Shown here piece after piece: positions 9,659-19,331 of a DNA stretch of 64,000 bases. The notes under the pieces are model-generated. The model searched no databases, was not told the origin of the DNA, and saw only the letters and a program-made list of their open reading frames with translations. The position numbers and the translations under genes are program-made. Origin of the DNA: Marinoscillum sp. MHG1-6 (GTDB taxonomy: Bacteria; Bacteroidota; Bacteroidia; Cytophagales; Cyclobacteriaceae); NCBI RefSeq assembly GCF_024714475.1, contig NZ_JAMZMI010000003.1, positions 1-64,000 of the forward strand, written 5' to 3'. Position 1 is the stretch's first letter, and each line of letters starts with the position of its first letter.

Positions 9659-10157
9659 TCTTATAATTATCACCTTTTTGGGCCTTTCGGGTTGTGGTAT
9701 TTATGGGTTTACAGGAGCTTCCATTTCTCCGGACATCAAGACCATTAGCATTCAAACCTTTTATAACAATGCTCCACTTGGTCCAAGTAATATGACTGCT
9801 ACTTTCACTGAAATGATCAAGGACTATTACCAGCAAAATACCAGTCTTACGATCGTGGATGAAGAAGGAGACCTTCAGGTCGATGGTTATATCGCTAATT
9901 ATCAAATTTCGCCGGTTGCGGCCAATGCCAATAGAGGTACAGGGGATGTTTCCAGTCTTTCAAGGATCACAATTACCGTATTCGCCACCTACGTGAATAC
10001 ACAAGATGACCAATTTGATTTCGAACGCAAATTTTCTTTCTTCAAAGATTATGATCCGAATCAGACAGACCTCGCATCAAATGAGCAGGATTTTGTAGAG
10101 GAAATCTTTGACCAAATAATACTGGATATATTCAATGCATCCGTGGCAAATTGGTAG
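9639..10157 (+). CDS. lptE: LPS assembly lipoprotein LptE-like
   Basis: 172 residues. Signal peptide with lipobox LSGCGIYGF (Cys about residue 19), followed by the Bacteroidota LptE pattern: SISPDIKTISIQTFYNNAPLG, an amphipathic segment MTATFTEMIKDYYQQNT, then VDGYIANYQISPVAA and ITVFATYVN strands. LptE forms a plug complex with LptD and helps deliver lipopolysaccharide to the outer leaflet. It overlaps the sigma-54 activator gene by 20 nt. Sequence conservation of LptE is low in general, so the assignment leans on the lipobox, length, strand pattern and the activator-lptE-secG order I recall from related genomes. Confidence 0.82.
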   Translation: MRSIINSLIIITFLGLSGCGIYGFTGASISPDIKTISIQTFYNNAPLGPSNMTATFTEMIKDYYQQNTSLTIVDEEGDLQVDGYIANYQISPVAANANRGTGDVSSLSRITITVFATYVNTQDDQFDFERKFSFFKDYDPNQTDLASNEQDFVEEIFDQIILDIFNASVANW

Positions 10158-10196
10158 TATTTTCTTAATTTAGATTTTCACCAAGCCCATATATTC

Positions 10197-11324
10197 GTGA
10201 ATAAGCTGAAATTCGTTGAGTTTATTAGAAAGCCGTCTGAACTATCCCAAAAAAATCTGGATGAGCTGGAGGAAGTGGTCAAGGAATTCCCCTATTTCCA
10301 AAATGCGCGAATCATTCTGGCGAAAGGAAGTAAACTGAAAGATTCGGCTGATGCGGCTAAAAACATTGCCTCAGCTTCAGTCTATTCTACCAACAGGGCA
10401 CTCCTGAAAAAATATATCAATGATCAGCTGATCTTTTTGCGTTCATTGGAAGCTGAAGAATCCAGTCCGGGAACCAGAAAACAAAAGGTTGAGGTTGCTC
10501 CTGAAAAAGCAGCCAAACCAAAGATGGGTGAAGATGATTTTCATCAAAAAAGTGCTCAGGTTGCGAAAACGAAGACCGCATCTACAGACAGACCCTCCGA
10601 AGCTAAGCCTACTCCCGCTCAAAGACCAGTTCCATCTGCTCCTATTAAACAGCAGCAGGTAGAACATACCGAATTGGATGATCTAATTGATGCTCTCTGG
10701 AAAGATGTCGAGGAGCTTCGAAAGTCCAAGGCACGTTTCCTGGAAATTGAAAAGAAAATAGAAGAAGATGAAGCTGTGGATGAGGCTTTGAAGAAAGCAG
10801 CTAAGAAGAGCACTACTTCTAAAACGACCAAACCTACCAAGTCTACTTCCAGTACCAAAACCAAGACGGAGGGTACCTCCAAAGCAAGTACCACCAAGAC
10901 TAAGAAAACAGCCACAACGACCAAGAAACCTGCTGCTAAAAAAACCACTACTACCAAGAAGACCACTACAAAGAAAAGCAGTGGAACGGCAGAGAAGAAA
11001 GAAGATAAGAGCGGTGGGGGATCCTCAAAAAAAGATGACAAAGGTGATCGGAAGGCTCAACAGCAGGATATAATAGATAATTTCATTAAGGTCAACCCGA
11101 CCATGCCACCAATGTCCAAAGAAATGGACATTAAGCCTGGCGACCTTTCTGGTGATAGCACAGAATTTCCTGTAGATGTCGCCTCAGAATATCTCGCCGA
11201 GATCTATCTGCAGCAAGGCAGAAAAGAGCGTGCTATTCAAATATATGAGGTACTAATAACGAAATATCCTGAAAAATCAGCTTACTTTGCGGACGTTATT
11301 AAAAAATTAAAAGAACAGAGTTAG
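10197..11324 (+). CDS. Lys/Thr-rich protein with C-terminal TPR, unknown function
   Basis: 375 residues starting from GTG at 10197. The N-terminal 85 residues are a helical domain (FIRKPSELSQKNLDELEEVVKEFPYFQNARI, given here as parts FIRKPSELSQKNLDE and EVVKEFPYFQNARI) seen in Bacteroidota hypothetical proteins. The middle (about 200-285) is low-complexity Lys/Thr/Ser/Ala such as AKKTTTTKKTTTKKSSG, resembling histone H1-like tails. The C-terminus carries a tetratricopeptide-like pair (YLAEIYLQQGRKERAIQIYE). No signal peptide, so probably cytoplasmic. It lies between lptE and secG, one base before secG. Function not known; the basic tail suggests nucleic acid or ribosome contact, as inference. 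Confidence 0.75.
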   Translation: MNKLKFVEFIRKPSELSQKNLDELEEVVKEFPYFQNARIILAKGSKLKDSADAAKNIASASVYSTNRALLKKYINDQLIFLRSLEAEESSPGTRKQKVEVAPEKAAKPKMGEDDFHQKSAQVAKTKTASTDRPSEAKPTPAQRPVPSAPIKQQQVEHTELDDLIDALWKDVEELRKSKARFLEIEKKIEEDEAVDEALKKAAKKSTTSKTTKPTKSTSSTKTKTEGTSKASTTKTKKTATTTKKPAAKKTTTTKKTTTKKSSGTAEKKEDKSGGGSSKKDDKGDRKAQQQDIIDNFIKVNPTMPPMSKEMDIKPGDLSGDSTEFPVDVASEYLAEIYLQQGRKERAIQIYEVLITKYPEKSAYFADVIKKLKEQS

Positions 11325-11325
11325 A

Positions 11326-11691
11326 ATGTACGCATTAATCGTAGGGATAATCATCGTAACAGCAGTTTTACTTATTCTTGTTGTTTTGGCTCAAAACCCC
11401 AAAGGCGGAGGCCTTTCAAGCCAGTTCGGTGGTTCCGGATCATCTCAGCTAATGGGAGTTAAAAAGACCAGTGACCTTTTAGAAAAATTGACATGGGGTT
11501 TTGCTATTGCACTACTTGTGCTTAGCCTTTCCACTAACTTCTTCCTGGGAGATCCCAGCGACGAAATGGATGTAACCTCTCCTAACCTTGAAAGCACGCA
11601 GGGTGCTCCAAGCCTTTCTCCAACCTTAGGAGGAGCGACTGAAGATTCAGGCCTTGAAGATCTTGGTTTGGAATCTGATTCTGCACAATAA
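11326..11691 (+). CDS. secG: Preprotein translocase subunit SecG
   Basis: 121 residues. Two membrane segments (residues about 3-22 and 53-72) flank the conserved loop LAQNPKGGGLSSQFGGSG, diagnostic of SecG. SecG joins SecY and SecE in the inner-membrane channel and assists SecA-driven export. The C-terminal 45 residues are acidic and Ser/Pro-rich, an extension common in this phylum. It begins 1 nt after the TPR gene stop and is the last gene of the run beginning at miaB; it converges on the unknown gene at 11697. Confidence 0.95.
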   Translation: MYALIVGIIIVTAVLLILVVLAQNPKGGGLSSQFGGSGSSQLMGVKKTSDLLEKLTWGFAIALLVLSLSTNFFLGDPSDEMDVTSPNLESTQGAPSLSPTLGGATEDSGLEDLGLESDSAQ

Positions 11692-11696
11692 AAATA

Positions 11697-12407
11697 TCAG
11701 GCAGCAATATTCATTACCAGTAGTCTTTTGGCCACTGGCAGCAATGTTGACATTTCCGGCAATCTGATCTTCGAATGAAGTAAAAAGGTTGCCGGATTTG
11801 GCAAATCCTTAAATTTTCTGGCAAGCTCGATCTTCAAGTGCTCATAAGTTCTTGCAAATTGCTTTAGCTCATTATTGATAAAAGTGGTTGAAATCCCGCG
11901 ATAGGGCTCATCAGCTCCTTCAAAAATGCTTACCTGGTATCGATAAATACTCACCGAAGGCGCATAAGTGTGAGTGATAAACAAGTACCCCTCCTTTTCA
12001 TACAAAGAAGAAAGTCCGATCGGACTCAATTCCACATTTTCCTCAACGAACTCAAAAAGCTCTTTACCATCTTTAATAGCTCCCGATAATTTTGGAATGG
12101 CAAAAGCTATAATCTCTTCTATCTCCTTCATGATATCGTCATCTTTGATGAGTTCCTCATAAGTAAAGCTCAGCTTTTCGAAATCCGCCTTCGAGATACT
12201 TTTGGGGAATTGTTCATATAAAAGCTGTTTGCTCTGTCTTATTCGCTCGAGGTTTCGGTAATGAAAAACCAAATCCGAGAGGAATGGATAGAGGTGGGAG
12301 TCATCAAATTTCAGCTTGATATCTTTCAGATATGCAAGCAGCAAATACTTCTTGTATTCATAGTCAATCAGACCATCTGTTAGCCAATCGTGTTTCAGTT
12401 TGTCCAT
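11697..12407 (-). CDS. Conserved hypothetical protein, unrecognised
   Basis: 236 residues, no signal peptide or membrane segment, rich in charged helices in the first 130 residues (LKHDWLTDGLIDYEYKKYLL, LVFHYRNLERIRQSKQLLYE) followed by a mixed alpha/beta half with ELSPIGLSSLYEKEGYLFI. I recognise the sequence type as a Bacteroidota-restricted conserved hypothetical but know no function. It is divergent from groES and shares the 213-nt TGTCA-rich intergenic region with it, so it may be co-regulated with the chaperonin genes. It converges with secG with 5 nt between the stops and no terminator. Confidence 0.7.
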   Translation of the reverse strand: MDKLKHDWLTDGLIDYEYKKYLLLAYLKDIKLKFDDSHLYPFLSDLVFHYRNLERIRQSKQLLYEQFPKSISKADFEKLSFTYEELIKDDDIMKEIEEIIAFAIPKLSGAIKDGKELFEFVEENVELSPIGLSSLYEKEGYLFITHTYAPSVSIYRYQVSIFEGADEPYRGISTTFINNELKQFARTYEHLKIELARKFKDLPNPATFLLHSKIRLPEMSTLLPVAKRLLVMNIAA

Positions 12408-12411
12408 ATTC

Positions 12412-12550
12412 TGTCATTTTAACCTTACTAAAAATTAATTACGAATCCGGTTAATGACAAGAATGTCATACCCATTGAACATAAAAATGTCATGAATGGG
12501 TGCAATACTGATAAAATGTCAGCTTTTCAGGGTATCTGCTGTCAGCTTTT
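12412..12550. promoter_or_regulatory. Array of TGTCA motifs between the divergent unknown gene and groES
   Basis: TGTCA occurs on the + strand at 12412, 12464, 12488, 12517 and 12540. The second is half of a perfect palindrome ATGACA-AGAA-TGTCAT (12454-12469). The last two extend to an 11-bp direct repeat TGTCAGCTTTT (12517-12527 and 12540-12550) spaced 23 bp. A second inverted repeat ACCCATT / AATGGGT (12470-12476 and 12495-12501) is interleaved. The array lies directly upstream of a sigma-54-like promoter, the position expected for activator binding sites. Confidence 0.6.
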
Positions 12551-12554
12551 GGGA

Positions 12555-12570
12555 TTGGCATATTTACTGC
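12555..12570 (+). promoter_or_regulatory. Candidate sigma-54 (-24/-12) promoter of groESL
   Basis: TTGGCATATTTACTGC has GG (12557-12558) and GC (12569-12570) separated by exactly 10 nt and reads TGGCA then TGC, close to the sigma-54 consensus TGGCAC-N5-TTGC. A start about 12 nt downstream would give a leader of roughly 40 nt to the groES ATG at 12621. A weaker housekeeping -7 (TTAATTTG, about 12588-12595) also exists downstream, so dual promoters are possible. No CIRCE inverted repeat is visible. Confidence 0.5.
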
Positions 12571-12620
12571 TACAAGCTGATCAGAATTTTAATTTGTATT
12601 CAACTCAAATAATAAATCAA

Positions 12621-12899
12621 ATGTCTAAAGTTAATTTCAAACCTCTTGCCGACAGGGTTCTGGTTGAACCAGCGGCTGCAGAAGAAAAAACTGCTTCCGG
12701 AATCATTATTCCTGATACTGCAAAAGAAAAGCCTCAGAGAGGCGAGATTGTGGCAATCGGTACTGGTAAGAAAGACGAACCGCTTAACGTTAAAGTTGGA
12801 GACCAGGTATTGTACGGAAAGTACTCAGGTACTGAGATCACGATTGATGGTAAGGAATTCCTTATCATGAAAGAAAGTGACATCTACGGTATCGTTTAA
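12621..12899 (+). CDS. groES: Co-chaperonin GroES
   Basis: 92 residues from the ATG at 12621 ([17 protein letters not shown]), the normal family start; a longer frame back to 12492 would add unrelated residues and is rejected. The mobile loop [19 protein letters not shown] and the roof and core strands ([20 protein letters not shown]) are all present. GroES caps the GroEL cavity during ATP-driven folding. groEL follows after 46 nt. Transcription probably starts at the sigma-54-like site upstream and runs through to the terminator after groEL. Confidence 0.98.
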   Translation: MSKVNFKPLADRVLVEPAAAEEKTASGIIIPDTAKEKPQRGEIVAIGTGKKDEPLNVKVGDQVLYGKYSGTEITIDGKEFLIMKESDIYGIV

Positions 12900-12936
12900 G
12901 TTCAATTCAACAAACAAATCCAAAACTTTTAAATAG

Positions 12937-14583
<1,647 letters not shown>

Positions 14584-14612
14584 TCACGCATTTTTAGATT
14601 CATATATAGATT

Positions 14613-14643
14613 AAAGCCTCTCGTGAAAACGAGGGGCTTTTTC
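14613..14643 (+). terminator. Rho-independent terminator of groESL
   Basis: An 11-bp stem AAGCCTCTCGT / ACGAGGGGCTT (one G-T pair) closes a GAAA tetraloop and is followed by a T run. Confidence 0.92.
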
Positions 14644-14691
14644 ATTTTGAACTAATTGTCACCACTAACCCCAAAAGTTTAACTTTGAAGT

Positions 14692-15276
14692 ATGAGTGAA
14701 AGACTACAAAACGTTCTTGCCGAAATTGATCAACTAAATGGTGAGGACCCAAACGTTGAAAGTTTTGAAGGTAATTCCTACCCAAAGGAGTTACTTTATG
14801 GTCAACGCATGACTGAAATTCTTGAAAGCTCCTACCCGGAATCCTCTGAATTGCTTCAAATCGCCACCAGGGGTCAGCATATTAAGCGCTGGGTTATTCC
14901 TCGCAAGGATTACCCAATGGATCGCAAAGGCTACCTTAAATGGCGTACCCAGCTCAAGATCATGCATGGCGATTTGGTAGCCGAGATCATGCAAAAATAT
15001 GGTTACGAGAAAGAGGACATAAAATATGTGCGTGACCTTCTCATGAAAAAAGATTTAAAGAAGAACCCGGATTCCCAAACCCTGGAGGATATAGCCTGTC
15101 TGGTTTTCCTGAAATTTCACATTGCTGACTTTGCAGAAGGAAAAGAGGAAGACAAACTCATCGACATTATTCAAAAGACCTGGGCTAAAATGTCCCAAAA
15201 AGGACAGGACCTGGCCCTACAGCTCCCCCTTTCAGAACCTGTACTTCATCTTATTAAAAAAGCTCTTAATGCGTAA
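14692..15276 (+). CDS. DUF4202 domain-containing protein
   Basis: 194 residues, no signal or membrane segment. The sequence shows the DUF4202 pattern: DQLNGEDPNVESFEG, ELLYGQRMTEIL, ATRGQHIKRWVIPRKDYPM, and a C-terminal DIACLVFLKFHIADF. The conserved His/Arg/Asp residues (RGQHIKRW, HIADF) resemble an HD-like metal-binding arrangement, but catalysis is unproven. Its stop overlaps the ATG of the following outer-membrane protein gene by 8 nt (ATGCGTAA), so the two are translated from one transcript. Function unknown. Confidence 0.85.
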   Translation: MSERLQNVLAEIDQLNGEDPNVESFEGNSYPKELLYGQRMTEILESSYPESSELLQIATRGQHIKRWVIPRKDYPMDRKGYLKWRTQLKIMHGDLVAEIMQKYGYEKEDIKYVRDLLMKKDLKKNPDSQTLEDIACLVFLKFHIADFAEGKEEDKLIDIIQKTWAKMSQKGQDLALQLPLSEPVLHLIKKALNA

Positions 15277-15955
15277 ACTTCGTATCTCCATTATCCTTTC
15301 CGCTTTCGCTTTATTTTTCATATGCTCAGACATCATGGCGCAAGGGGTCTCCTTCTCCTATCTCATCCCTAAAAATGGCTACCTCTCTGCCCCTATCAGC
15401 CCGTTCTCAATTCGTGGAGTAGGTATTGGTGGCCGCATTGGAGCGGAAACCGGTTTCAGTCTCTATTCAATTCCCGGACTTCCAATGAACGGACTACCAT
15501 TTGAAACGGACAGGCCCATTTCGGGTCAGGGATGGTCTATCCTCGTTCCTGGGCAGTTAACCTTGTCACTCAAGGCAGGTAATGTCGGCATCAAATTTCT
15601 AGGAGGTGGGTTTGCCATCCTTAACCTGAGTACCAGCATTAACAAAGGGAATCTGGATCGGGCATTGATGGCTTACGAAGGATGGGATGTAGCCACCTCG
15701 TCAATCAATAAAAAGACCAAACCCGGCCTTGGTTGGATGGCAGGAACGGAGTTTGAATTTAAGGTCAATCGAAAATTCTCGATTACTGCTGAAGTAGAAT
15801 ACCTCAGTGGAAGCTACGAAACGCGCATTAATGGCTCCTATGCAGGTGGTCAACTCGGGCAACCGATAGCATCTAAGGACCTAAATTTCGATAATGCCAA
15901 AACACTCCTTGAAGGGATTGAAATATCTCTTGGGGTGAAAATGGGTGGAAAATAA
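15269..15955 (+). CDS. Predicted outer-membrane beta-barrel protein
   Basis: 228 residues from the ATG at 15269 (MRKLRISIILSAFALF); the upstream extension of the frame lies over the DUF4202 gene and is rejected. The signal peptide ends around SDIMAQG. The mature part alternates short hydrophobic strands with glycine turns (GVGIGGRIGAETGFSLYSI, FSITAEVEYLSGSYETRI), typical of a small porin-like barrel, and ends in a charged C-terminus. It overlaps the preceding gene by 8 nt. No specific family recognised. Confidence 0.7.
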   Translation: MRKLRISIILSAFALFFICSDIMAQGVSFSYLIPKNGYLSAPISPFSIRGVGIGGRIGAETGFSLYSIPGLPMNGLPFETDRPISGQGWSILVPGQLTLSLKAGNVGIKFLGGGFAILNLSTSINKGNLDRALMAYEGWDVATSSINKKTKPGLGWMAGTEFEFKVNRKFSITAEVEYLSGSYETRINGSYAGGQLGQPIASKDLNFDNAKTLLEGIEISLGVKMGGK

Positions 15956-15995
15956 CCTACTGTAACTAATATTGCAGCACCATATTAAGCTGCCA

Positions 15996-16937
15996 ATGTC
16001 AACAGACCTAAAGCTAATTATCATCGGGCTGGGAACCCTTAAAAGACCTCAGATGCTGGAGGAGACGCTCAAGTCATTCATCCAGCTTCGAATACCTGAT
16101 GGATATAAGGCAAGGCTTCTGGTGGCCGATAATGACCCGGAAAAATCGGCTGAGCCTGTGGTCAACAAAGTGAAGGGTCAACTTCCAATTGAATGCGAGT
16201 ACATTGTGGAGGAGAACAGAGGTATCGTTTTCATGCGAAATGCCATTATAGAGCAAGCTCGCGAACAAAATACTGACCTTCTGGCGTTTATTGATGACGA
16301 TGAGGAAGTAGCACCCAATTGGCTGGAAGCTATGCTTGAAAATAAAGCCAAATTCAATGCTGATGTAGTGGTAGGACGTGTAGCCAGAATTCTTCCAGAA
16401 GATACCCCAAAATGGATCATTAAAGGAAAATTCTTCGAAAGACCCAGCATCACGACAGGAACGGTCCGCAAGGCCGCAAGTACCAGCAATGTTATTTTTG
16501 ACTTCAAATTATTATGCCTTGAGATGGGGCTGAAATTCCATCCCGCTTTAAACCTTGCAGGGTCCTCTGACACCTTTCTGTTTACTGAAGCGACCGAAAA
16601 GGGAGCGAAAATTATTTGGGTCAATGACGACCTGATCAAAGAGTCCATCCCGACTTCAAGAATGACCGTAAAGTGGCTACTTCAAAGAGCCTTTCGACAT
16701 ACTAACTGTCGCACAATAAGGGCAAGATTAAAACACAGCTACCCAAGGGTACTATGGACTGAAGGCCTCTACGGCTTACTACACCTCGCTCTGGGCATTC
16801 TTTCCCTCCCCGTATACATATTCCTCGGTAAAGCTGGAATCGTCCATACACTGCGCTTTATATGGAAGGGAGCAGGATCCTTTGCCGGACTTGGTGGGTT
16901 TGTATTCCAGGAATACAAAAAAGTTCACGGTCACTAG
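15996..16937 (+). CDS. Family 2 glycosyltransferase
   Basis: 313 residues from the ATG at 15996. GT-A fold: LLVADNDPEKSAEPVV near the N-terminus, NRGIVFMRNAIIEQA, and the metal/nucleotide-sugar site LLAFIDDDEEVAPNWLEAM. A C-terminal hydrophobic stretch (GLLHLALGILSLPVYIFLG) suggests membrane association. Acceptor and donor cannot be told. It lies outside the main glycan locus at 25-40 kb, about 40 nt after an outer-membrane protein gene, and is followed by unrelated genes. Confidence 0.88.
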   Translation: MSTDLKLIIIGLGTLKRPQMLEETLKSFIQLRIPDGYKARLLVADNDPEKSAEPVVNKVKGQLPIECEYIVEENRGIVFMRNAIIEQAREQNTDLLAFIDDDEEVAPNWLEAMLENKAKFNADVVVGRVARILPEDTPKWIIKGKFFERPSITTGTVRKAASTSNVIFDFKLLCLEMGLKFHPALNLAGSSDTFLFTEATEKGAKIIWVNDDLIKESIPTSRMTVKWLLQRAFRHTNCRTIRARLKHSYPRVLWTEGLYGLLHLALGILSLPVYIFLGKAGIVHTLRFIWKGAGSFAGLGGFVFQEYKKVHGH

Positions 16938-16990
16938 GGAACTGTCCACCCCGATCCGCTGTTGTCCAACGAAATTCAATGTAAATACAT

Positions 16991-17668
16991 ATGTTTCAGG
17001 ACAACCCGGCTATTAAAATCGAAATATGGAGTGATATCGCCTGCCCCTTTTGTTACATCGGACACCATAACCTGCATAAAGCTCTCGAAGGTTTTGAGCA
17101 TTCGAATGAGGTTTCTGTGGAATACAAAAGCTATCAGCTTTCTCCAAACACCATTACCGACCCAACACTTAACTCACACCAATATCTAGCCCGGCATAAA
17201 GGAGTAAGTGTGGAAGAAGCTCTGCGAATGAATAGTTATGTGGAGGAAATGGGTAAGAAATTCGGAGTCTGGTTCAATTTTGACAGGGTTATTCCTGCCA
17301 ACACACTCCGAGCCCACATGCTTCTTCATCTAGCAAAAGCAACCAACAAACAGGAGCCAGTCAAAAAAGCACTCTTCGAAGCGCATTTCGTGAATGGCAA
17401 GAACATTGATGATTTCAATGTGCTAATGGAAATAGGGCAGCAGAATGGGTTCACTAAGGAAGAAACTGAAAAAGCCTTATCCGACCAGGAATATGGTGCT
17501 CATGTGAGAGAAGATATACGCGAAGCCATGTCTATAGGTGTAAAAGGCGTTCCATTCTTTGTGATCAACAGGAAATATGGCATATCCGGAGCACACCCTG
17601 TTGAATATTTTTCCCAGGCATTGAATCAGAGCTACAAGGATGTCGTCAATCAGAAAGATGGTAAATAA
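16991..17668 (+). CDS. DsbA family oxidoreductase (FrnE-like)
   Basis: 225 residues with a thioredoxin-like fold interrupted by a helical insert. The active site is SDIACPFCYIGHHNL (CPFC, about residues 17-20) and the cis-proline loop is VKGVPFFVINRKYGISGA. This matches the FrnE / 2-hydroxychromene-2-carboxylate isomerase-like branch of DsbA proteins. No signal peptide, so it is cytoplasmic, arguing against classical periplasmic disulfide formation; a redox or polyketide-like isomerase role is possible. Substrate unknown. Confidence 0.88.
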   Translation: MFQDNPAIKIEIWSDIACPFCYIGHHNLHKALEGFEHSNEVSVEYKSYQLSPNTITDPTLNSHQYLARHKGVSVEEALRMNSYVEEMGKKFGVWFNFDRVIPANTLRAHMLLHLAKATNKQEPVKKALFEAHFVNGKNIDDFNVLMEIGQQNGFTKEETEKALSDQEYGAHVREDIREAMSIGVKGVPFFVINRKYGISGAHPVEYFSQALNQSYKDVVNQKDGK

Positions 17669-17710
17669 ATACCTGAACTACCTTTAGACTAAATAGCTTA
17701 AGTTTATGAA

Positions 17711-18274
17711 ATGGAAACTTTGCTTGGTGAAATTAGGGCTTGCCAATTGTGTAAAACTCATTTAACTCCGCGTCCCATTTTATCTGCGTCAAGCAAAAGT
17801 AAAATTGCCATCATAGGGCAGGCACCGGGTGCGAAGGTTCATGAATCCGGAATTCCATGGAACGATGCCAGCGGTAAATTGCTAAGAGAATGGCTTGGGG
17901 TAAGTAATGATATTTTCTATGATCCTGAAATCATTGCACTGGTACCCATGGGCTTTTGCTACCCGGGTAAAGGAAAATCCGGGGATCTTCCTCCCAGACC
18001 GGAATGTTCCGAGACATGGCACCGACAACTTTTACAGGCAATGCCTGACATCAAACTAACTATTCTTATTGGTCAATATGCTCAGCGTTACTATTTAGGT
18101 AATGAGACTGGTGAAAACCTCACAGCCACGGTTAAGCAATTCCAACAGTATCTCCCTCGTTATTTACCACTTCCTCACCCCACTCCTCGCAACCGCTTTT
18201 GGTTAACGAAAAACCCGTGGTTTGAACATAAAATATTGCCTTATGTACGTAAAACCGTTTCAGAGGCTTGCTGA
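17711..18274 (+). CDS. Uracil-DNA glycosylase superfamily protein
   Basis: 187 residues. Motif 1 GQAPGAKVHESGIPWNDASG and motif LPHPTPRN near the C-terminus are those of the UDG superfamily; KTHLTPRPIL near the start and the cysteines CQLC, CYPGKG and CSETW recall family 4/5 enzymes with an iron-sulfur cluster, although their spacing is not the standard one. Such enzymes remove uracil from DNA, but many members of this compact branch are uncharacterised. It begins 42 nt after the DsbA-like gene. Confidence 0.82.
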   Translation: METLLGEIRACQLCKTHLTPRPILSASSKSKIAIIGQAPGAKVHESGIPWNDASGKLLREWLGVSNDIFYDPEIIALVPMGFCYPGKGKSGDLPPRPECSETWHRQLLQAMPDIKLTILIGQYAQRYYLGNETGENLTATVKQFQQYLPRYLPLPHPTPRNRFWLTKNPWFEHKILPYVRKTVSEAC

Positions 18275-18529
18275 TTGCTTGTCATTGCAAATAACATAAA
18301 GGCCTTTTTTTGTTCATTTTAAGCCCAAAAAGTCATTTTATTGCAAATTTTATAATTCCTGCAAGACAAAAACCGCTTTTCACCAGCTATTCTTTATCAA
18401 TATGACCCATTAATCATCTTATTTTTAAAAATTTCTTAATAATCACATTATTTCGTTAATATTATTGCCCGTAATATTTGATTTATGGAATAATCTTATG
18501 TAATTGGCACTCAAAACTAACCTTCTAAC

Positions 18530-18733
18530 ATGAACAAAACACTTATCGTTTTAGGACTGGCAGTAGCACTAGGTGCATGCAGTTCACCAAGTAAAGAAAC
18601 CAGCGAATCAGATGTAGAATCAACAGTTGACACTTTAGAGGCTGTAATGGAAACTGCCGAAGCTGAAGTTGACACAGCTATGGCTGAGATGGATTCCACA
18701 ATGACTGAGATGGACACTACTACTGCCGAATAA
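18530..18733 (+). CDS. Small acidic lipoprotein, unknown function
   Basis: 67 residues. Signal peptide MNKTLIVLGLAVALGACSS with a lipobox Cys at 17. The rest is strongly acidic and helical with a degenerate repeat (ETAEAEVDTAM, AEMDSTMTEMD), no Cys, Lys or aromatic residues beyond the signal. It resembles a periplasmic lipoprotein of coiled-coil type. It is preceded by a 255-nt gene-free leader and followed 18 nt later by a strong terminator, so it is a monocistronic unit and probably well expressed. No family recognised. Confidence 0.78.
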   Translation: MNKTLIVLGLAVALGACSSPSKETSESDVESTVDTLEAVMETAEAEVDTAMAEMDSTMTEMDTTTAE

Positions 18734-18751
18734 AAACATAAAATTGTCAGC

Positions 18752-18786
18752 AGCCTCTCTAAAGCAATTTAGAGAGGCTTTTTTTT
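18752..18786 (+). terminator. Strong terminator after the small lipoprotein gene
   Basis: Perfect 12-bp stem AGCCTCTCTAAA / TTTAGAGAGGCT with a GCAA loop (18764-18767), followed by seven T residues. Confidence 0.95.
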
Positions 18787-19033
18787 GCCCTTGTGTCTAG
18801 GATTAATAAAGAGATACTGGATCAAGCAATATTTCTGTGGGTCGATTGTTCTTTTCGTATAGCCACATTGTGAGGTGAGAATTTCCTCCATTTCTCTCAC
18901 CCCGGAGATCACTGAGAAAGCAGAGACAGAGTTGTCAAAAGTCTTTTGGTGATTTAAAGCCTTCATTCTTTGAATAAAAAATGACATTTTGTCCAAATAA
19001 AGGAGAATTAGAGATTTGCAATAAGATTAGTTC

Positions 19034-19060
19034 CTCTGTGTCCTTTGTGTTCTCGGTGGT
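19034..19060. repeat. Three imperfect 9-mer tandem units
   Basis: CTCTGTGTC, CTTTGTGTT and CTCGGTGGT follow each other without a gap. I recognise this kind of short GTG-containing tandem from intergenic regions of many Bacteroidota genomes; origin unknown. Confidence 0.6.
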
Positions 19061-19331
19061 AAAAAGGGCTTATTGTATTTTTTCAAGATACCCCACAGGT
19101 TTTCGAATTGATCCCTAATAACGAATCAAGCAAAATTTTTGTGGGGAGATTTTGTTCATCAGTGAAAACCACTGGCAGAAATGTAGAATTGAATACATCT
19201 CTTTATTGTGTATGATTGTCTCCCCCTAAAAGTTACGCTAGTCATGCGATGATTGGCTATAACGCTAATAGAAATCATGGCATGACTTTTTAAACAATTT
19301 CTTCCTACCTGCCTTAGAGGTCTTTGGCATT

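Noticed and set aside
10619-11041. 140-codon minus-strand frame rich in Val/Phe/Leu
   Set aside because: It is the antisense of the Lys/Thr-rich low-complexity region; the hydrophobic composition is an artefact of the AAG/ACC codons opposite.
12408-12620. CIRCE operator for HrcA upstream of groES
   Set aside because: No TTAGCACTC-N9-GAGTGCTAA or near match is visible in the region.
18769-18996. 75-codon minus-strand frame
   Set aside because: It begins in repeat sequence and ends in the terminator of the small lipoprotein; no motif or start signal supports it.
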